From Porticoccaceae bacterium (GTDB taxonomy: Bacteria; Pseudomonadota; Gammaproteobacteria; Pseudomonadales; Porticoccaceae), in NCBI GenBank assembly GCA_026005035.1, contig BPKH01000001.1, positions 205,610 through 269,609 on the forward strand: DNA of 64,000 nt, written 5' to 3'. Numbering within the stretch: position 1 is the stretch's first letter; every line of letters begins with the position of its first letter. Under the pieces are notes generated by a model, which made no database searches, had not been told where the DNA came from, and saw only the letters and a program-made list of their open reading frames with translations. A program made the position numbers and the translations under genes. Of this stretch, positions 1-9,339 are shown in pieces.

Positions 1-2021
1 GCCGCCTCGCGGGCCGCCTCCGAGCCCTTGCCGCCCATGGCGATGCCCACGTCGGCGCGCTTGAGGGCGGGGGCGTCGTTGACCCCGTCGCCGGTCATGG
101 CCACCACCCGACCCCGGGCTTGCAGTGCCTCCACCAGGCGCAGTTTGTGCTCGGGCGCGACCCGGGCGTAGACGTCGCACACCTCCACCAGCCGCGCTAG
201 GGCGGCGTTGTCCAGGGCGTCCAGCTCCTGCCCGGTGGCCACCCGATCGGGGCGGGCAAGCCCCACCTGGCGGGCGATGGCAGCGGCGGTGAGGGGATGG
301 TCGCCGGTGATCATCTTCACCGCGATGCCGGCGGCGCGGCACTCGGCCACCGCGGCCACCGCCTCGGGCCGGGGCGGATCCATCAGGCCCAAGAGCCCCA
401 CCAGGACGAGCCCCCCTTCCACCGCCCCGCGCTCCAGGACCACACACCCCGGCAGTGCCTCGCCCTCGGCCAGCGCCAGCACCCGCTGTCCGGCGGCGGC
501 GAGCCGTTCCACCTCGGCCCGCCAGCGCTCGCCGTCGAGGGGGGCCTCTCGGCCGTCGGCGGCGAGCTGCCGGTCGCAGAGCTCGAGGATGCGCTCCGGC
601 GCTCCCTTGACGAAGATCCGGGCATGGCCCTGGTGGTCGTGGCAGAGGACCGCCATGTACCGGTGGGCGCTGTCGAAGGGAATCGCGTCCAGCCGGCGCC
701 AGGCGGCGCGTAGCTCCAGGGGGTCGCAACCCACCCGGCCGGCGAAGGCGAGCAGTGCCCCCTCCATGGGGTCGCCGTGGACCTGGAAGACGCCTTCCCG
801 CTCGGCAAGCTCGGCGTCGTTGCACAGGGCCGCCACGCGGGCGGAGCGCACCACCGCCGCCGGCGCGGCGACGAGTTCGCCCTCCTCCGTCAGGTTGCCC
901 ACCGGCGCGTAGCCCTCCCCTTCCACCACGAAGGCGCGCCCGCCGGCGCTCACCGCCACCACGGCCATCTCGTTGCGGGTGAGGGTGCCGGTCTTGTCGC
1001 TGCAGATCACCGAAACCGCGCCCAACGTCTCGATGGCCGGCAGCGCGCGGATGATGGCCGAGCGGCGCGCCATGGCCTCCGCCCCCACGGCCAGGGTGAT
1101 GGTGAGCACCGCGGGCAGCCCCTCGGGAATGGCCGCCACCGCCATGCCCACCACCGCCATGAAGAGCTCGGCGGGCTCCCCCAGGGCGCGTAGCCAGCCC
1201 GATAGGTAGAGGGCGAGACTGGCCGAGAGGATCAGGGCGGTGAGGCGCCGCGCGAAGGCGTCCATCTGGCGCAACAGGGGGGTGGTGGGCGCGGCCACGG
1301 TGGCCACCAGCCCCGAGATGCGGCCGAGCTCGGTGGCCGCCCCGGTGGCCACCACGATTCCAGAGGCGCGGCCGGTGGTGACCAGCGTGCCCGAATAGGC
1401 CATGGAGCGCCGCTCGGCGAGGGGGGTGTCCGGCGCCACTGGCGCCGGCGACTTTTCCACGGGCAGGGACTCGCCGGTGAGCGCCGCCTCGTCCACCGCC
1501 AGGGCGTGTACTTCCACCAGGCGCAGGTCGGCAGGCACCCGGTCGCCCGCCTCGAGCAAGACCCAGTCCCCCGGCACCAGCGCTTCGGCGGCAATGAGGG
1601 CGCGGCGGCCGCCCCGCACCACCGCGGCGCGCGGTGCAAGCAACGCGCGGATGGCCGCCATGGCCCGCTCCGCCTTGCCCTCCTGGTAGGTGCCGATCGC
1701 CGCGTTGATCACCACCACGGCGAGAATCACGGCGCTGTCCACGAAGTGGCCGATGGCCAGGGTGATGGCCGCCGCCGCCAGGAGGACGTAGATGAGGAGG
1801 TTGTCGAACTGGCGCAGGAAGCGACGCAGCGGATGGGGGCGCGGCGGTTCCGGCAGGCGGTTGGGCCCGAACCGCCCCAGGCGCGCCGCCGCTTCCTGGG
1901 GGGAGAGCCCCGCGGGCCCCGTGCCGAGCGCGGCGGCCACCGCCGCTGCTTCGAGGGCGTGCCACGCCGGCGCCGGCGCGCTCGCTCCGTCGCCCGCCGC
2001 GTTCGATCCTTCAGTCCTCAT
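1..2021 (-). CDS. P-type cation-transporting ATPase (type II), C-terminus outside window
   Basis: ATP-driven inner-membrane cation pump. Reading leftwards from the ATG at 2021 the frame stays open to base 1. It shows an N-terminal cation-ATPase region, a first transmembrane pair, the actuator TGES motif (ALTGESLPVE), the type II membrane motif PEGLP, the phosphorylation site SDKTGTLT, the nucleotide-binding KGAPE motif and the hinge TGDGVNDAPALKRADVGIAMG split across 1-110. PEGLP rather than CPC argues for a Ca/Mg/Na-type (P2) pump and against a heavy-metal CPx pump; the ion cannot be named. The last transmembrane helices lie beyond the window. The start overlaps the end of the fadJ-like gene by 11 bp, so it may be co-transcribed with it, although no functional link is obvious. 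Confidence 0.9.
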   Translation of the reverse strand, partial: MRTEGSNAAGDGASAPAPAWHALEAAAVAAALGTGPAGLSPQEAAARLGRFGPNRLPEPPRPHPLRRFLRQFDNLLIYVLLAAAAITLAIGHFVDSAVILAVVVINAAIGTYQEGKAERAMAAIRALLAPRAAVVRGGRRALIAAEALVPGDWVLLEAGDRVPADLRLVEVHALAVDEAALTGESLPVEKSPAPVAPDTPLAERRSMAYSGTLVTTGRASGIVVATGAATELGRISGLVATVAAPTTPLLRQMDAFARRLTALILSASLALYLSGWLRALGEPAELFMAVVGMAVAAIPEGLPAVLTITLAVGAEAMARRSAIIRALPAIETLGAVSVICSDKTGTLTRNEMAVVAVSAGGRAFVVEGEGYAPVGNLTEEGELVAAPAAVVRSARVAALCNDAELAEREGVFQVHGDPMEGALLAFAGRVGCDPLELRAAWRRLDAIPFDSAHRYMAVLCHDHQGHARIFVKGAPERILELCDRQLAADGREAPLDGERWRAEVERLAAAGQRVLALAEGEALPGCVVLERGAVEGGLVLVGLLGLMDPPRPEAVAAVAECRAAGIAVKMITGDHPLTAAAIARQVGLARPDRVATGQELDALDNAALARLVEVCDVYARVAPEHKLRLVEALQARGRVVAMTGDGVNDAPALKRADVGIAMGGKGSEAAREA

Positions 2022-4098
2022 GCAAGGCGATCCACCCCGGATCCGGTGCAAAGCGCGGGCCGTGGGCGCGGGCGAGGGCCTCGAGGGCGGCCACCACCTC
2101 GGCCACGCCGCGGCTGCGCGCGTAGTGGAGCGGTCCACCCCGGAAGGGCGCAAAGCCGGTGCCGAAGATCACCGCGCCGTCGAGGGTCGCCTCGTCGGCC
2201 ACCACCCCTTCGCGGAGGCAGGCCACCGCGGCGTTGAGCAGCGGCAAGAGCAACCGGTCGGCGGTGCCGGGCGGCGGATCGGGGGCGCGCGCCTTTTCCG
2301 GCCGCTCGCCGCGCCAGCGGTAGAGGCCGCGCCCCGCCTTGCGCCCGGTCTCGCCCCGCTCCACTTTGCGCCTGAGCCACTCGGGAACGGGCGGCACCGC
2401 GTCGCCGAAGGCGGCGTGGAGCCGATCGGCGACCGCCAGGCAGACGTCGAGCCCCACCCGGTCGGCGAGCTCCACCGGCCCCACGGGCATGCCGAAGTCC
2501 AACGCCGCGCGGTCCACCGAAGCCGCCGGCAACCCTTCTTCCAAGAGGAGCATGGCCTCGAGCAGATAGGGCGTGAGCACCCGGTTGACCAGAAACCCCG
2601 GGGAGCTCTTCACCGCCACCGGCAGGCGGCCGATGGCCGCCACCAAGGCCAGCGCGCGGGCGCGGGCGCTCTCCGCCACGCCGTCGTGGCAGACCACCTC
2701 CACGAGCTCCATCCGCGCCACCGGGTTGAAGAAGTGCAGGCCGAGAAAGCAGCCCGGATCGGGGAGCGCGTCCCGCAACGCCTCCAAGGGGATGCTCGAG
2801 GTGTTGGTGGCGACGAGTGCCCCGGGCGCGAGCCGGGGCGCGAGCTCGGCGTAGAGCGCGCGCTTGAGCTCGGCATCTTCCGGCACCGCCTCGATCACCA
2901 GGTCGGCACGGCCGACGCCCGCGCCCTCGAAATCGGGGATGAGGCGATCGAGCACCGCCCGCGCCGCCCGGGGCTCCAGCCGGCGGCGGTGGCAGAGCGC
3001 GGCGGCGCGGGGCACCGCGGCGGCCAGCCGCTCGGGGTCCCGGTCGGCGATGCTCACCGAAAAGCCTTGGAGCGCGAGCCAGGCGGCGATGTCCGCCCCC
3101 ATGGTGCCCGCCCCCACCACGTGGACGTGGGCGATGTCGTGGGCCGCGGCCTTCGCCGGCCGGGCGAGGCCCTCGCGCAGGGCGAACACCCGCAACAGGT
3201 TGCGCGCCGTGGGCGTGCCGAGCAGTTCCAGGAAGGATTGGATCTCGGCGCCGCGCAGGGCGCGTTCGTCGCCTCCGTGGCGGCGCCACAGCTCGATCAG
3301 CGCGAAGGGCGCCGGATAGTGGTCGGGGCGCACCCGCCGCGCGGTGGCGGCGGTGAGCCTACGGGCGGCCAGGGTGCGGGCGATCTCCCGGGAAAAGAGC
3401 TCCGCGCTGCGCGGCCGGCGGCGGCGCGGCAGGCGACCCGCGGCGGCGGCAGCCACCGCGGCCGCCACGTGCCGCTCGGCCAGCACCGCGTCCACCAGAC
3501 CGCGGGCGCGGGCGGCGGGCGCCGCCAGGGGCCGACCCCGGAGCATCAGCTCGAGGGCGGTGAGGGGCGCCATCACCCGCAAGGCGCGGAAGGTGCCCCC
3601 CAAACCGGGATGGAGGCCGAGCAGCACCTCCGGAAAGCCGAAACTCGCCCCCTCCACGGCGAGCCGCCAGTTGCACGCCAGGGCGAGCTCCAGGCCGCCT
3701 CCCAGGCAGGGCCCGTGGACCACCGCGATGGTGGGGATGGAAAAGGCGTCGAGGCGATCGAGGACGGCGTGACCCCGCTCCACCAGTTCGCGGGCCAAGA
3801 GGGGGTCGTCCAGGCGGGAGAGGAGCCCGATGTCGGCACCGGCACAAAAGCCGCTCTCCTTGGCGGAGCGCAGCACCACCGCCCGCGGCGGCCGGCGCTC
3901 CAGGTGGGCGAGGACCTCGTCCAGCTCGCCGAGGACCGCCTCGTCGAGGGTGTTGACCGCCGCCCCCTCGCAATCGAGGAGCAGCCAGGCGAGATTGTCG
4001 CCGTCCCGGCCGAGCCGCCAGTGGCGCCAGTCCCCCCGCTCCGGCGCCGGTCCCAATTCCATCCAGCGGGGCGCCAAGTGGGCGCGCAGGGCATCCAT
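2011..4098 (-). CDS. fadJ: FadJ/FadB-like enoyl-CoA hydratase / 3-hydroxyacyl-CoA dehydrogenase
   Basis: Two-function beta-oxidation enzyme of 695 residues. It hydrates 2-enoyl-CoA and oxidises the 3-hydroxyacyl-CoA with NAD. The N-terminal crotonase domain has the oxyanion region SGFCAGADIG and the two glutamate-bearing segments GGGLELALAC and GFPEVLLGLHPG. The middle Rossmann fold has VVGAGTMGADIA, followed by the dehydrogenase His segment HFFNPVARMELVEVV and the C-terminal 3HCDH domains. The ATG directly abuts the stop codon of the upstream thiolase (TAGATG), as expected for a fadI-fadJ pair translated together. Length is close to E. coli FadJ. It probably provides the general beta-oxidation spiral for acyl-CoAs produced elsewhere in the window. 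Confidence 0.93.
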   Translation of the reverse strand: MDALRAHLAPRWMELGPAPERGDWRHWRLGRDGDNLAWLLLDCEGAAVNTLDEAVLGELDEVLAHLERRPPRAVVLRSAKESGFCAGADIGLLSRLDDPLLARELVERGHAVLDRLDAFSIPTIAVVHGPCLGGGLELALACNWRLAVEGASFGFPEVLLGLHPGLGGTFRALRVMAPLTALELMLRGRPLAAPAARARGLVDAVLAERHVAAAVAAAAAGRLPRRRRPRSAELFSREIARTLAARRLTAATARRVRPDHYPAPFALIELWRRHGGDERALRGAEIQSFLELLGTPTARNLLRVFALREGLARPAKAAAHDIAHVHVVGAGTMGADIAAWLALQGFSVSIADRDPERLAAAVPRAAALCHRRRLEPRAARAVLDRLIPDFEGAGVGRADLVIEAVPEDAELKRALYAELAPRLAPGALVATNTSSIPLEALRDALPDPGCFLGLHFFNPVARMELVEVVCHDGVAESARARALALVAAIGRLPVAVKSSPGFLVNRVLTPYLLEAMLLLEEGLPAASVDRAALDFGMPVGPVELADRVGLDVCLAVADRLHAAFGDAVPPVPEWLRRKVERGETGRKAGRGLYRWRGERPEKARAPDPPPGTADRLLLPLLNAAVACLREGVVADEATLDGAVIFGTGFAPFRGGPLHYARSRGVAEVVAALEALARAHGPRFAPDPGWIALHED

Positions 4099-5419
4099 CT
4101 AGACCGCCTCCAGCAGCAGTGCGCCGCCCTGGCCGCCGCCCACGCACAGACGCGGCGATGCCCCGGCGCGCTCCGCGCTCGCGCAGCGCCCGGGCCAGGT
4201 GGAGGACGATCCTCGCCCCGCTCGCCGCCACCGGGTGGCCGAGGCTGATGGCGCCGCCGTCGACGTTGAGGGCCTCGCGGGGGATTTCTCCGAGCGCCCC
4301 GGGCAGGCCGAGCACCTCGTGACAGAACGCCTCCGAGGCGAAGGCGGCGAGGCAGGCGAGCACCTGGACGGCGAATGCCTCGTTGATCTCCCACAGGTCG
4401 ACGGCGGCCACCCCATCCGCCCCCAGCCGTGCGAGGAGCGGCGCACTGGCGAGCACGGGCCCGAGGCCCATCAGGGAGGGATCGAGGGCCGCCCACTGAC
4501 TGTCCACCACGCGCGCCAGCGGCTCGAGCCGGTATTGGGCGACGGCCTCCTCGGAGGCGAGCAGCAGGAGGCAGGCGCCGTCGCTCACCTGGGAGCTGTT
4601 GCCCGCCGTCACCTGCCCCCAGGGCGGCTCGAAGACGGGCGGCAGGGCGGCGAGGCGCGCCTCATCGGTGTCCGGCCGCACCCCGTCGTCGGCCTCGAAC
4701 AGTCGGCCGTCGGGGGCCACCGCCGGCGCCACCTCGCCGGCCAGGCGCCCCTCTCGCTGGGCGCGGGCTAATCGGCGGTGGCTCTCCGCGGCGTAGGCGT
4801 CCGCCGCCGCCCGCGGAATGCGAAACAGATGGCCCAGGAGCTCCGCGGTCTGGCCCATGGAGAGCCCCACCAGGGGATCGGTGAGCCCTTCCCGCAGGGC
4901 GATCACCGGCCGCAGGAAGCGGGGCCGGAAGGCGGCCAGTGCGGCGAGGCGGGCAGCGAGGCCGCGGGCGGCGGCGAGGCGGCCGAACCAAGCGGTGGCC
5001 GCCGCGGAAAACTGCAGGGGCGCGCGGCTCAACGCCTCGGCGCCGCCGGCGAGGATCAGGTGCGCTTGGCCGGCGCGAATCGCCTGGACCGCGAGGTCCA
5101 CCGCCAAGAGTCCCGAGCCGCAGTTGATCTGCACCGTGTGGGCGGGCAAGGAGTCGGGCAGGCCCAGGCGCAAAGCCGCCACGCGGGCCGGGTTGGCCTC
5201 TCCGGCGAGGACGTTGACGCAGCCGAGGATCAGCCGGTCCAGGGCGTCGCGGGGCAGCGGCTGGCGGAGCAGCAAAGCCCGGCCGCACTGCACCGCCAGG
5301 TCCACGGGGCTGAAGGGGCCGGGTGCGGCACGGGCCTTGAGGAACGGGGTGCGCGCCCCGTCCACCAGGTAGACGGGCCGGTCGCCGTCCGCGGTGCGCT
5401 GAGTTCGTCCTTTGGCCAC
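4099..5419 (-). CDS. fadI: FadI-like acetyl-CoA acyltransferase (thiolase), frameshifted near C-terminus
   Basis: Thiolytic cleavage of 3-ketoacyl-CoA, partner of the downstream fadJ-like gene. The GTG at 5419 follows a GGGGAG ribosome site and opens with VAKGRTQRTADGDRPVYLVD. The nucleophile segment is INCGSG and the catalytic His segment is AISLGHPVAASGAR. At 4150-4153 there is one base too many: the main frame runs on out of phase, while the neighbouring frame gives the expected ending LCVGGGQGGALLLEAV, which carries the second catalytic Cys, and then TAG. Removing one base gives about 439 residues, the normal FadI length. A sequencing indel is likely; if real, the enzyme loses its second catalytic Cys. 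Confidence 0.85.
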
Positions 5420-5496
5420 GCGAGCTCCCCGGGTCGGGTTTCGATGATGGCAGGGGCGGGCCGCCTTGTCGAGTCGAGGTGCCGATTCAGGGTGCT

Positions 5497-5600
5497 TCCC
5501 GGATTCCCGGATTTCGCTTCGCTCCATGCGGGCTACGCGCCCACGCGACAGGGACAACCCGTAGCCCGGATGCGGGCGCCCCAGGTGCCGGAATCCGGGG
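5497..5600. repeat. REP/BIME-like inverted repeat pair
   Basis: One unit reads inwards at about 5497-5535 (GATTTCGCTTCGCTCCATGC then GGGCTAC) and a second, oppositely oriented unit at 5560-5600 begins GTAGCCCGGATGCGGGCGCC and ends GGAATCCGGGG. The same core recurs at 56108-56217. This is the layout of a bacterial interspersed mosaic element. It lies between the thiolase start and the end of the DUF1330 gene. Confidence 0.75.
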
Positions 5601-5609
5601 CAAGAGGAT

Positions 5610-5910
5610 CTATGCGCCCGGCAGTCCCTCGACGATGAACACGTCGTAGTCGGCGGCCCGCTGGCGGAAGGGCACGGCCGCCTGGTAGTCCTCCCCGTGA
5701 TACCAGGCGAGCGCCGCCTCGCGGCTCGGGAACTCGAGCAACACCAGCCCCTCGGGTGCCTCTCCCTCGAGGGCGTCGACGAGCGCCGTAGACCGCCAGG
5801 GGCCGCGGCCGCACCGGGCCGCGGAGCTCGCGGGTGCGGCGCTGGTACTCGGCGAGGGCCTCGGGGTCGCGCACGGGGCTTTTGCGGATGGCGAGCAGGT
5901 AGGCGGGCAT
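5610..5910 (-). CDS. DUF1330-family small protein, frameshifted
   Basis: Small ferredoxin-like-fold protein of about 99 residues when the frame is repaired. The first part is MPAYLLAIRKSPVRDPEALA, with a GAGGAGC ribosome site. After about 5780-5795 the sense continues in another frame as ALVDALEGEAPEGLVLLEFP, then AALAWYHGEDYQAAVPFRQR and a GLPGA end. The EFPS..AALAWYH..EYQAA pattern is typical of DUF1330, whose biochemical role is unknown. It starts 14 bp after the luciferase-like gene ends, so the two probably form one transcript. Confidence 0.7.
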
Positions 5911-5924
5911 GGCGAGGCTGCTCC

Positions 5925-6868
5925 TCAGGGGCTCGGGGCGGTGGCGTAGCGCTCCACCCAGGGTTGGATCCGGTCGAGGTGCGCCAGGGTGGCGTCGCGG
6001 CCGTGGCGCTCGAAGGTGGGAGGGCCGAAGACGAATCCGGCGATGGGCAGCTCGGCGTAGGTTTCCAGCATCGCCTCGGTCGACCCCCTGGATGTTGAAC
6101 AGCACCACCGGCACCGCCGCCGGGTCGCGCCCCGCTTCGGCCAGCCGGTCCCGAAATTCTGCCACCCGCTCGGCGACCGTCGCCCCCTGGGCGGTCAGGG
6201 CGGTGTCCACCGGCGCCCAGATGTCCGCCAGGCGCGCGGCGATCTCCGTGCCGGTGCGGCCGGCCAGCCCCAGAGCGATGGGCACGCGGCCCGCCGCCGG
6301 CTTGGGAAACACCCAGGAGGGGGAAAAGCGGTCGAAGGTCCCCTCGAAGTCGGGAGACCTTCCGCCCCCAGGGGGTGTCGGCGAAGGGGCCGCGATAGGC
6401 GCGGTCTTCCTCGTCGCTCCAGGCGGCCCGCAGGGCGGCGACGCGCTCCGCCAGGGCGGAGTAACGGCGGCGGAAGGGAATGCGGGGATCGTGGTTGGCG
6501 AGCTCTTCGGCGTTCCAGCCCGCGCCCAGGCCCAACACGAAGCGCCCCTCCGCGAGGACGTCCAGCGTCGCCGCCGTGCAGGCCAGGTCCAGCAGCTGGT
6601 GCTCGAGGGCAAGCGCCATCCCGGTGCCGAGGCGCAGCCGACTACTCGCTCCGGCCGCCAGCGCCGCCGACACGAAGGGGTTCATCATGTGCGCGTAGCC
6701 GTCGGGAATGGTGCGGCAGGGATCGGGAAACTGGTCGAGGCTGTCCACCGGCAGATGGCTGTGCTCGGGGAACCAGAGGGAATCAAAGCCCCGGGCCTCG
6801 AGCTCGCGGGCGAGCTCGTCGGGGCGGATGCCGCAGGCGGTGTTGAGCGAGAGGTAGCCGAAGCGCAC
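5925..6868 (-). CDS. Luciferase-like (LLM class) flavin/F420-type oxidoreductase, two frameshifts
   Basis: TIM-barrel oxidoreductase of the bacterial luciferase superfamily, of the group often annotated as F420-dependent; the cofactor here is unproven. The GTG at 6868 follows GGGGGGA, giving VRFGYLSLNTACGIRPDELA. Family segments include ARGFDSLWFPEHSHLP and FVLGLGAGWNAEE. Near 6352 the frame changes to SPDFEGTFDRFSPSWVFPKP, and at the GGGGG run near 6085 it changes again to TEAMLETYAELPIAGFVFGP, ending RYATAPSP. Both changes need removal of one base, which gives about 313 residues, a normal length. It likely acts in oxidation of the island's substrate. Confidence 0.8.
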
Positions 6869-6932
6869 GAAAATCCCCCCGTGACCCGGCCGGATCATAA
6901 CCGCCCGGGTCGCCGGGAGGAAGTCGCCTTTC

Positions 6933-9227
6933 TCAGCGAGCACCGAAGGTGTAGACCACCTCGGCACCGAAGGTGCGCGGCGGGCGGGTGGCGGCGTAGG
7001 ACCACAGCCCGGCCACGTCGTAGCCGTGCATGTAGCCGTCCTCGTCGGTGAGGTTGCGGCCGAACAGACTCACCCGGATGTCGTCCACCTCGAAATTGAT
7101 CGAAGCGTCGAACAGGTGTTGGTCTTTGTTGTGCAGTTCCGGCGAGTTCTGGACGTTGACGTAGTGGTCGCCCAGGTAATGGTAGGAGCCCCGCACCCAG
7201 GCGAGCCCCCGGCCGACGGTCCACTCGTAGGTGAGGTCGAGGCTGCCCGTCCAGTCGGGCGCCCGGCGGAACTCCAAGCCCGAGAGATCCACCACGCTGC
7301 CGTCGAGGCCGATGTAGGAAAACTCGTCATACTTCGAGTCCAAGTAGCCCAGGTTGGCGCGCAGACTCAGATTGTCGGTGAGGGAGGCCTGTAGATCGAC
7401 TTCCACCCCCGACAGCTCGGCGCTGGCGGCGTTGGTGACCACCGTCTTCTGGCCCGTCTCGTTGGTGTCGGGCAGTTGCAGCTCTTCCTGCTTGTCGTCG
7501 TACTCCATGTAGAAGACGTTGGCGTTGAGGCGCACCCGGCCCTCCCAGAGCTCCGACTTAAAGCCGATCTCGTAGTCGTCCACCGTCTCCGGGTCGTACG
7601 GTTCCCGGGCCTCAACCAGTTGCCCCACCCGCCCGTTGAAGCCGCCCGAACGGTAGCCGCGGGCGTAGGTGACGTAGCCCATGAACGCGTCCGTGAACTG
7701 GTAGCGCAGGCCCACCCGAGGCGTGAACTCGTCCCAGTCCTCCTTGGGATGGCTGGTGTACGGCGGCGTGATGGTGTTGACGGCGCCGAACTGCCGCGAT
7801 TCCTTCTCGTCTTCGGTGTAGCGCCCACCGGCGGTAAGGGTCAAGCGGTCGGTGAGCTCGTAGTCCGCCTCGAAGAAAATCGCCCTCGATTCGGTGTCTT
7901 GCTCGCTCACCTGGAGAATGTCGAGGATGGTGTCGGGAACCGCAAAGCCGATGTAACTCTGCAGCTGGATGGCGTACTCCGACTCCCAGTAGTACAGGCC
8001 GCTGACGAAGCTCAGCCGACCGCCAGCGTCGTAGGTGAAGCGCAGCTCGTGACTCTGTTGCTCGTACTGGGCCGGGCGGTCGGTGTGGTAGAGGAAGTCC
8101 GGCGTACCGTCCCAGTCGGAAAGAATGGTCTCGTCGGATTCCCAGTAGCCGTAGATATAGTCCATGCGCCAGGCGTCGGAAATGTCCCAACGCCCCTCGA
8201 CGATGTGCATCTCCGTATCGAAGGTGGCGTCCCCGGGAAAGCGCACCGCCGCCGACAACGGCGAGGCGACGATGGGATTGTCCACCGTGGGCTTTGGACC
8301 CCCCGGCCGCAGGTAAATCTGGGCCATCTTGAACCGGTCGCCCGTGATCGGCTTGTCCAAGGAAGGCGAACAGTAGCCATAGGCATAGCAGAACAGATGG
8401 CGCTGCTGACCGGTGTTGAGAAGCGGCGGCGTGTCCTGGTTGGTGTCTTCCTTCTGCCAGGTATATTCGAGCTCCAGCCCCTCGCGGACCGTCCACAGCA
8501 GGTTCACGCCCCAACTATCGTAGTCGTTGGCGCCCACCCCCTCTTCACCGGTGGACACGTTGTCGTAGTAGCCTTCTTGCTGATCGCGGCCGGCGTAAAA
8601 GAGTTTGGCCGCGAGGTTATCGGTCACCCCGAAGTTGAGAATGGCATCCACGTAGTGGGTGTCGTAGTTTTCCACCCCGACGCGGATCTTGCCGCCAAAT
8701 TCGCCGGTGGGCTGGGTACGGCGCACATTGATGAGCCCGCCGATGGTGTTGCGCCCGAAGAGGGTGCCCTGGGGCCCGCGCAACACCTCCACGCTCTCCA
8801 GGTCGATGCTGCGCAACAGGGAGCCCGCATTGGCGCCGATGAACACGCCATCCAACACCACCCCCACCGCCGGGTCAAAGTTCTTTTCCACGTCGGCGAC
8901 GCCGATGCCGCGGATGAAGATGGCCGCCACTCCCCCGGGTCCCTGGGCCGTGTCGTCCACCACCAGGTTCGGAGACATCGCGGCCAGATCCTTGATGTCG
9001 CGGGCGAAGGTGCGCTCGATTTCGGTGCGGGAGAGGGCGCTCACCGCAAAGCCCACGTCCTGGAGACTCTCTTCCCGCTTCCGGGCGGTCACCACGATCT
9101 CTTCGAGGGCTTGCGCGCCGTGCGCCCAAGGGGCCTGCAGGGCCGGCGCCAAAATCGAAACGGCCATTGCCAGCCGCCCGCGCCGCCAGGCGGCGGACGG
9201 GTCACTCTGATACGTGCGAATGGTCAT
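6933..9227 (-). CDS. TonB-dependent outer-membrane receptor 1
   Basis: 764-residue outer-membrane active transporter. An N-terminal signal region (hydrophobic residues about 20-40) precedes a TonB-box-like segment LEEIVVTARKREESL. The plug domain carries VEVLRGPQGTLFGRNTIGG, the conserved plug signature of this family, followed by a 22-strand-type barrel ending AEVVYTFGAR. An AGGGGTGAC ribosome site precedes the ATG. The 75-bp upstream region holds palindrome copy A and a sigma70-like promoter (TTGCTA, 17 bp, TATCTT). Because it sits with catabolic genes rather than siderophore genes, a hydrophobic carbon substrate is more likely than iron; this is inference. Confidence 0.92.
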   Translation of the reverse strand: MTIRTYQSDPSAAWRRGRLAMAVSILAPALQAPWAHGAQALEEIVVTARKREESLQDVGFAVSALSRTEIERTFARDIKDLAAMSPNLVVDDTAQGPGGVAAIFIRGIGVADVEKNFDPAVGVVLDGVFIGANAGSLLRSIDLESVEVLRGPQGTLFGRNTIGGLINVRRTQPTGEFGGKIRVGVENYDTHYVDAILNFGVTDNLAAKLFYAGRDQQEGYYDNVSTGEEGVGANDYDSWGVNLLWTVREGLELEYTWQKEDTNQDTPPLLNTGQQRHLFCYAYGYCSPSLDKPITGDRFKMAQIYLRPGGPKPTVDNPIVASPLSAAVRFPGDATFDTEMHIVEGRWDISDAWRMDYIYGYWESDETILSDWDGTPDFLYHTDRPAQYEQQSHELRFTYDAGGRLSFVSGLYYWESEYAIQLQSYIGFAVPDTILDILQVSEQDTESRAIFFEADYELTDRLTLTAGGRYTEDEKESRQFGAVNTITPPYTSHPKEDWDEFTPRVGLRYQFTDAFMGYVTYARGYRSGGFNGRVGQLVEAREPYDPETVDDYEIGFKSELWEGRVRLNANVFYMEYDDKQEELQLPDTNETGQKTVVTNAASAELSGVEVDLQASLTDNLSLRANLGYLDSKYDEFSYIGLDGSVVDLSGLEFRRAPDWTGSLDLTYEWTVGRGLAWVRGSYHYLGDHYVNVQNSPELHNKDQHLFDASINFEVDDIRVSLFGRNLTDEDGYMHGYDVAGLWSYAATRPPRTFGAEVVYTFGAR

Positions 9228-9291
9228 GTCGTCACCCCTGTCTTAGTCGGTTATCAAATAGCGACGAAGAGGGTGCCCTCCGTCACCGCAA

Positions 9292-9320
9292 AAGATAACT
9301 TTCTTGCTTGTGATTAGCAA
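9292..9320 (-). promoter_or_regulatory. Putative promoter of TonB receptor 1
   Basis: On the minus strand TTGCTA (9320-9315), a 17-bp spacer and TATCTT (9297-9292) resemble a sigma70 promoter. The -35 hexamer lies inside palindrome copy A, so a bound repressor would occlude it. The start codon is about 60 bases downstream. Confidence 0.5.
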
Positions 9321-9321
9321 G
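9303..9321. promoter_or_regulatory. 19-bp palindromic operator, copy A
   Basis: CTTGCTTGTGATTAGCAAG. The arms CTTGCT and AGCAAG are separated by seven bases. It matches copies B to E at 13037, 24416, 44907 and 46156. It lies between the SDR stop and TonB receptor 1 and covers the receptor's -35 region. Confidence 0.75.
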
Positions 9322-9339
9322 TTGTTCGCGCGTCGGGTC

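Noticed and set aside
1792-4248. Long plus-strand open frame opposite fadJ and the ATPase start
   Set aside because: Repetitive Arg/Gly/His/Ala composition and no domain; it is the antisense shadow of well-supported minus-strand genes in GC-rich DNA.
5497-5600. Peptide resembling VARMERSEIR encoded in the repeat
   Set aside because: A well-known spurious translation of REP elements, not a gene.
3359-6967. Single minus-strand open frame that would fuse the LLM oxidoreductase and the thiolase
   Set aside because: The middle is out-of-frame sequence without domain character; it arises from the indels, and the start, ribosome site and stop of each gene are separately visible.
7476-9317. Plus-strand open frame opposite TonB receptor 1
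   Set aside because: Antisense shadow; no ribosome site or domain, while the minus strand encodes a complete receptor.
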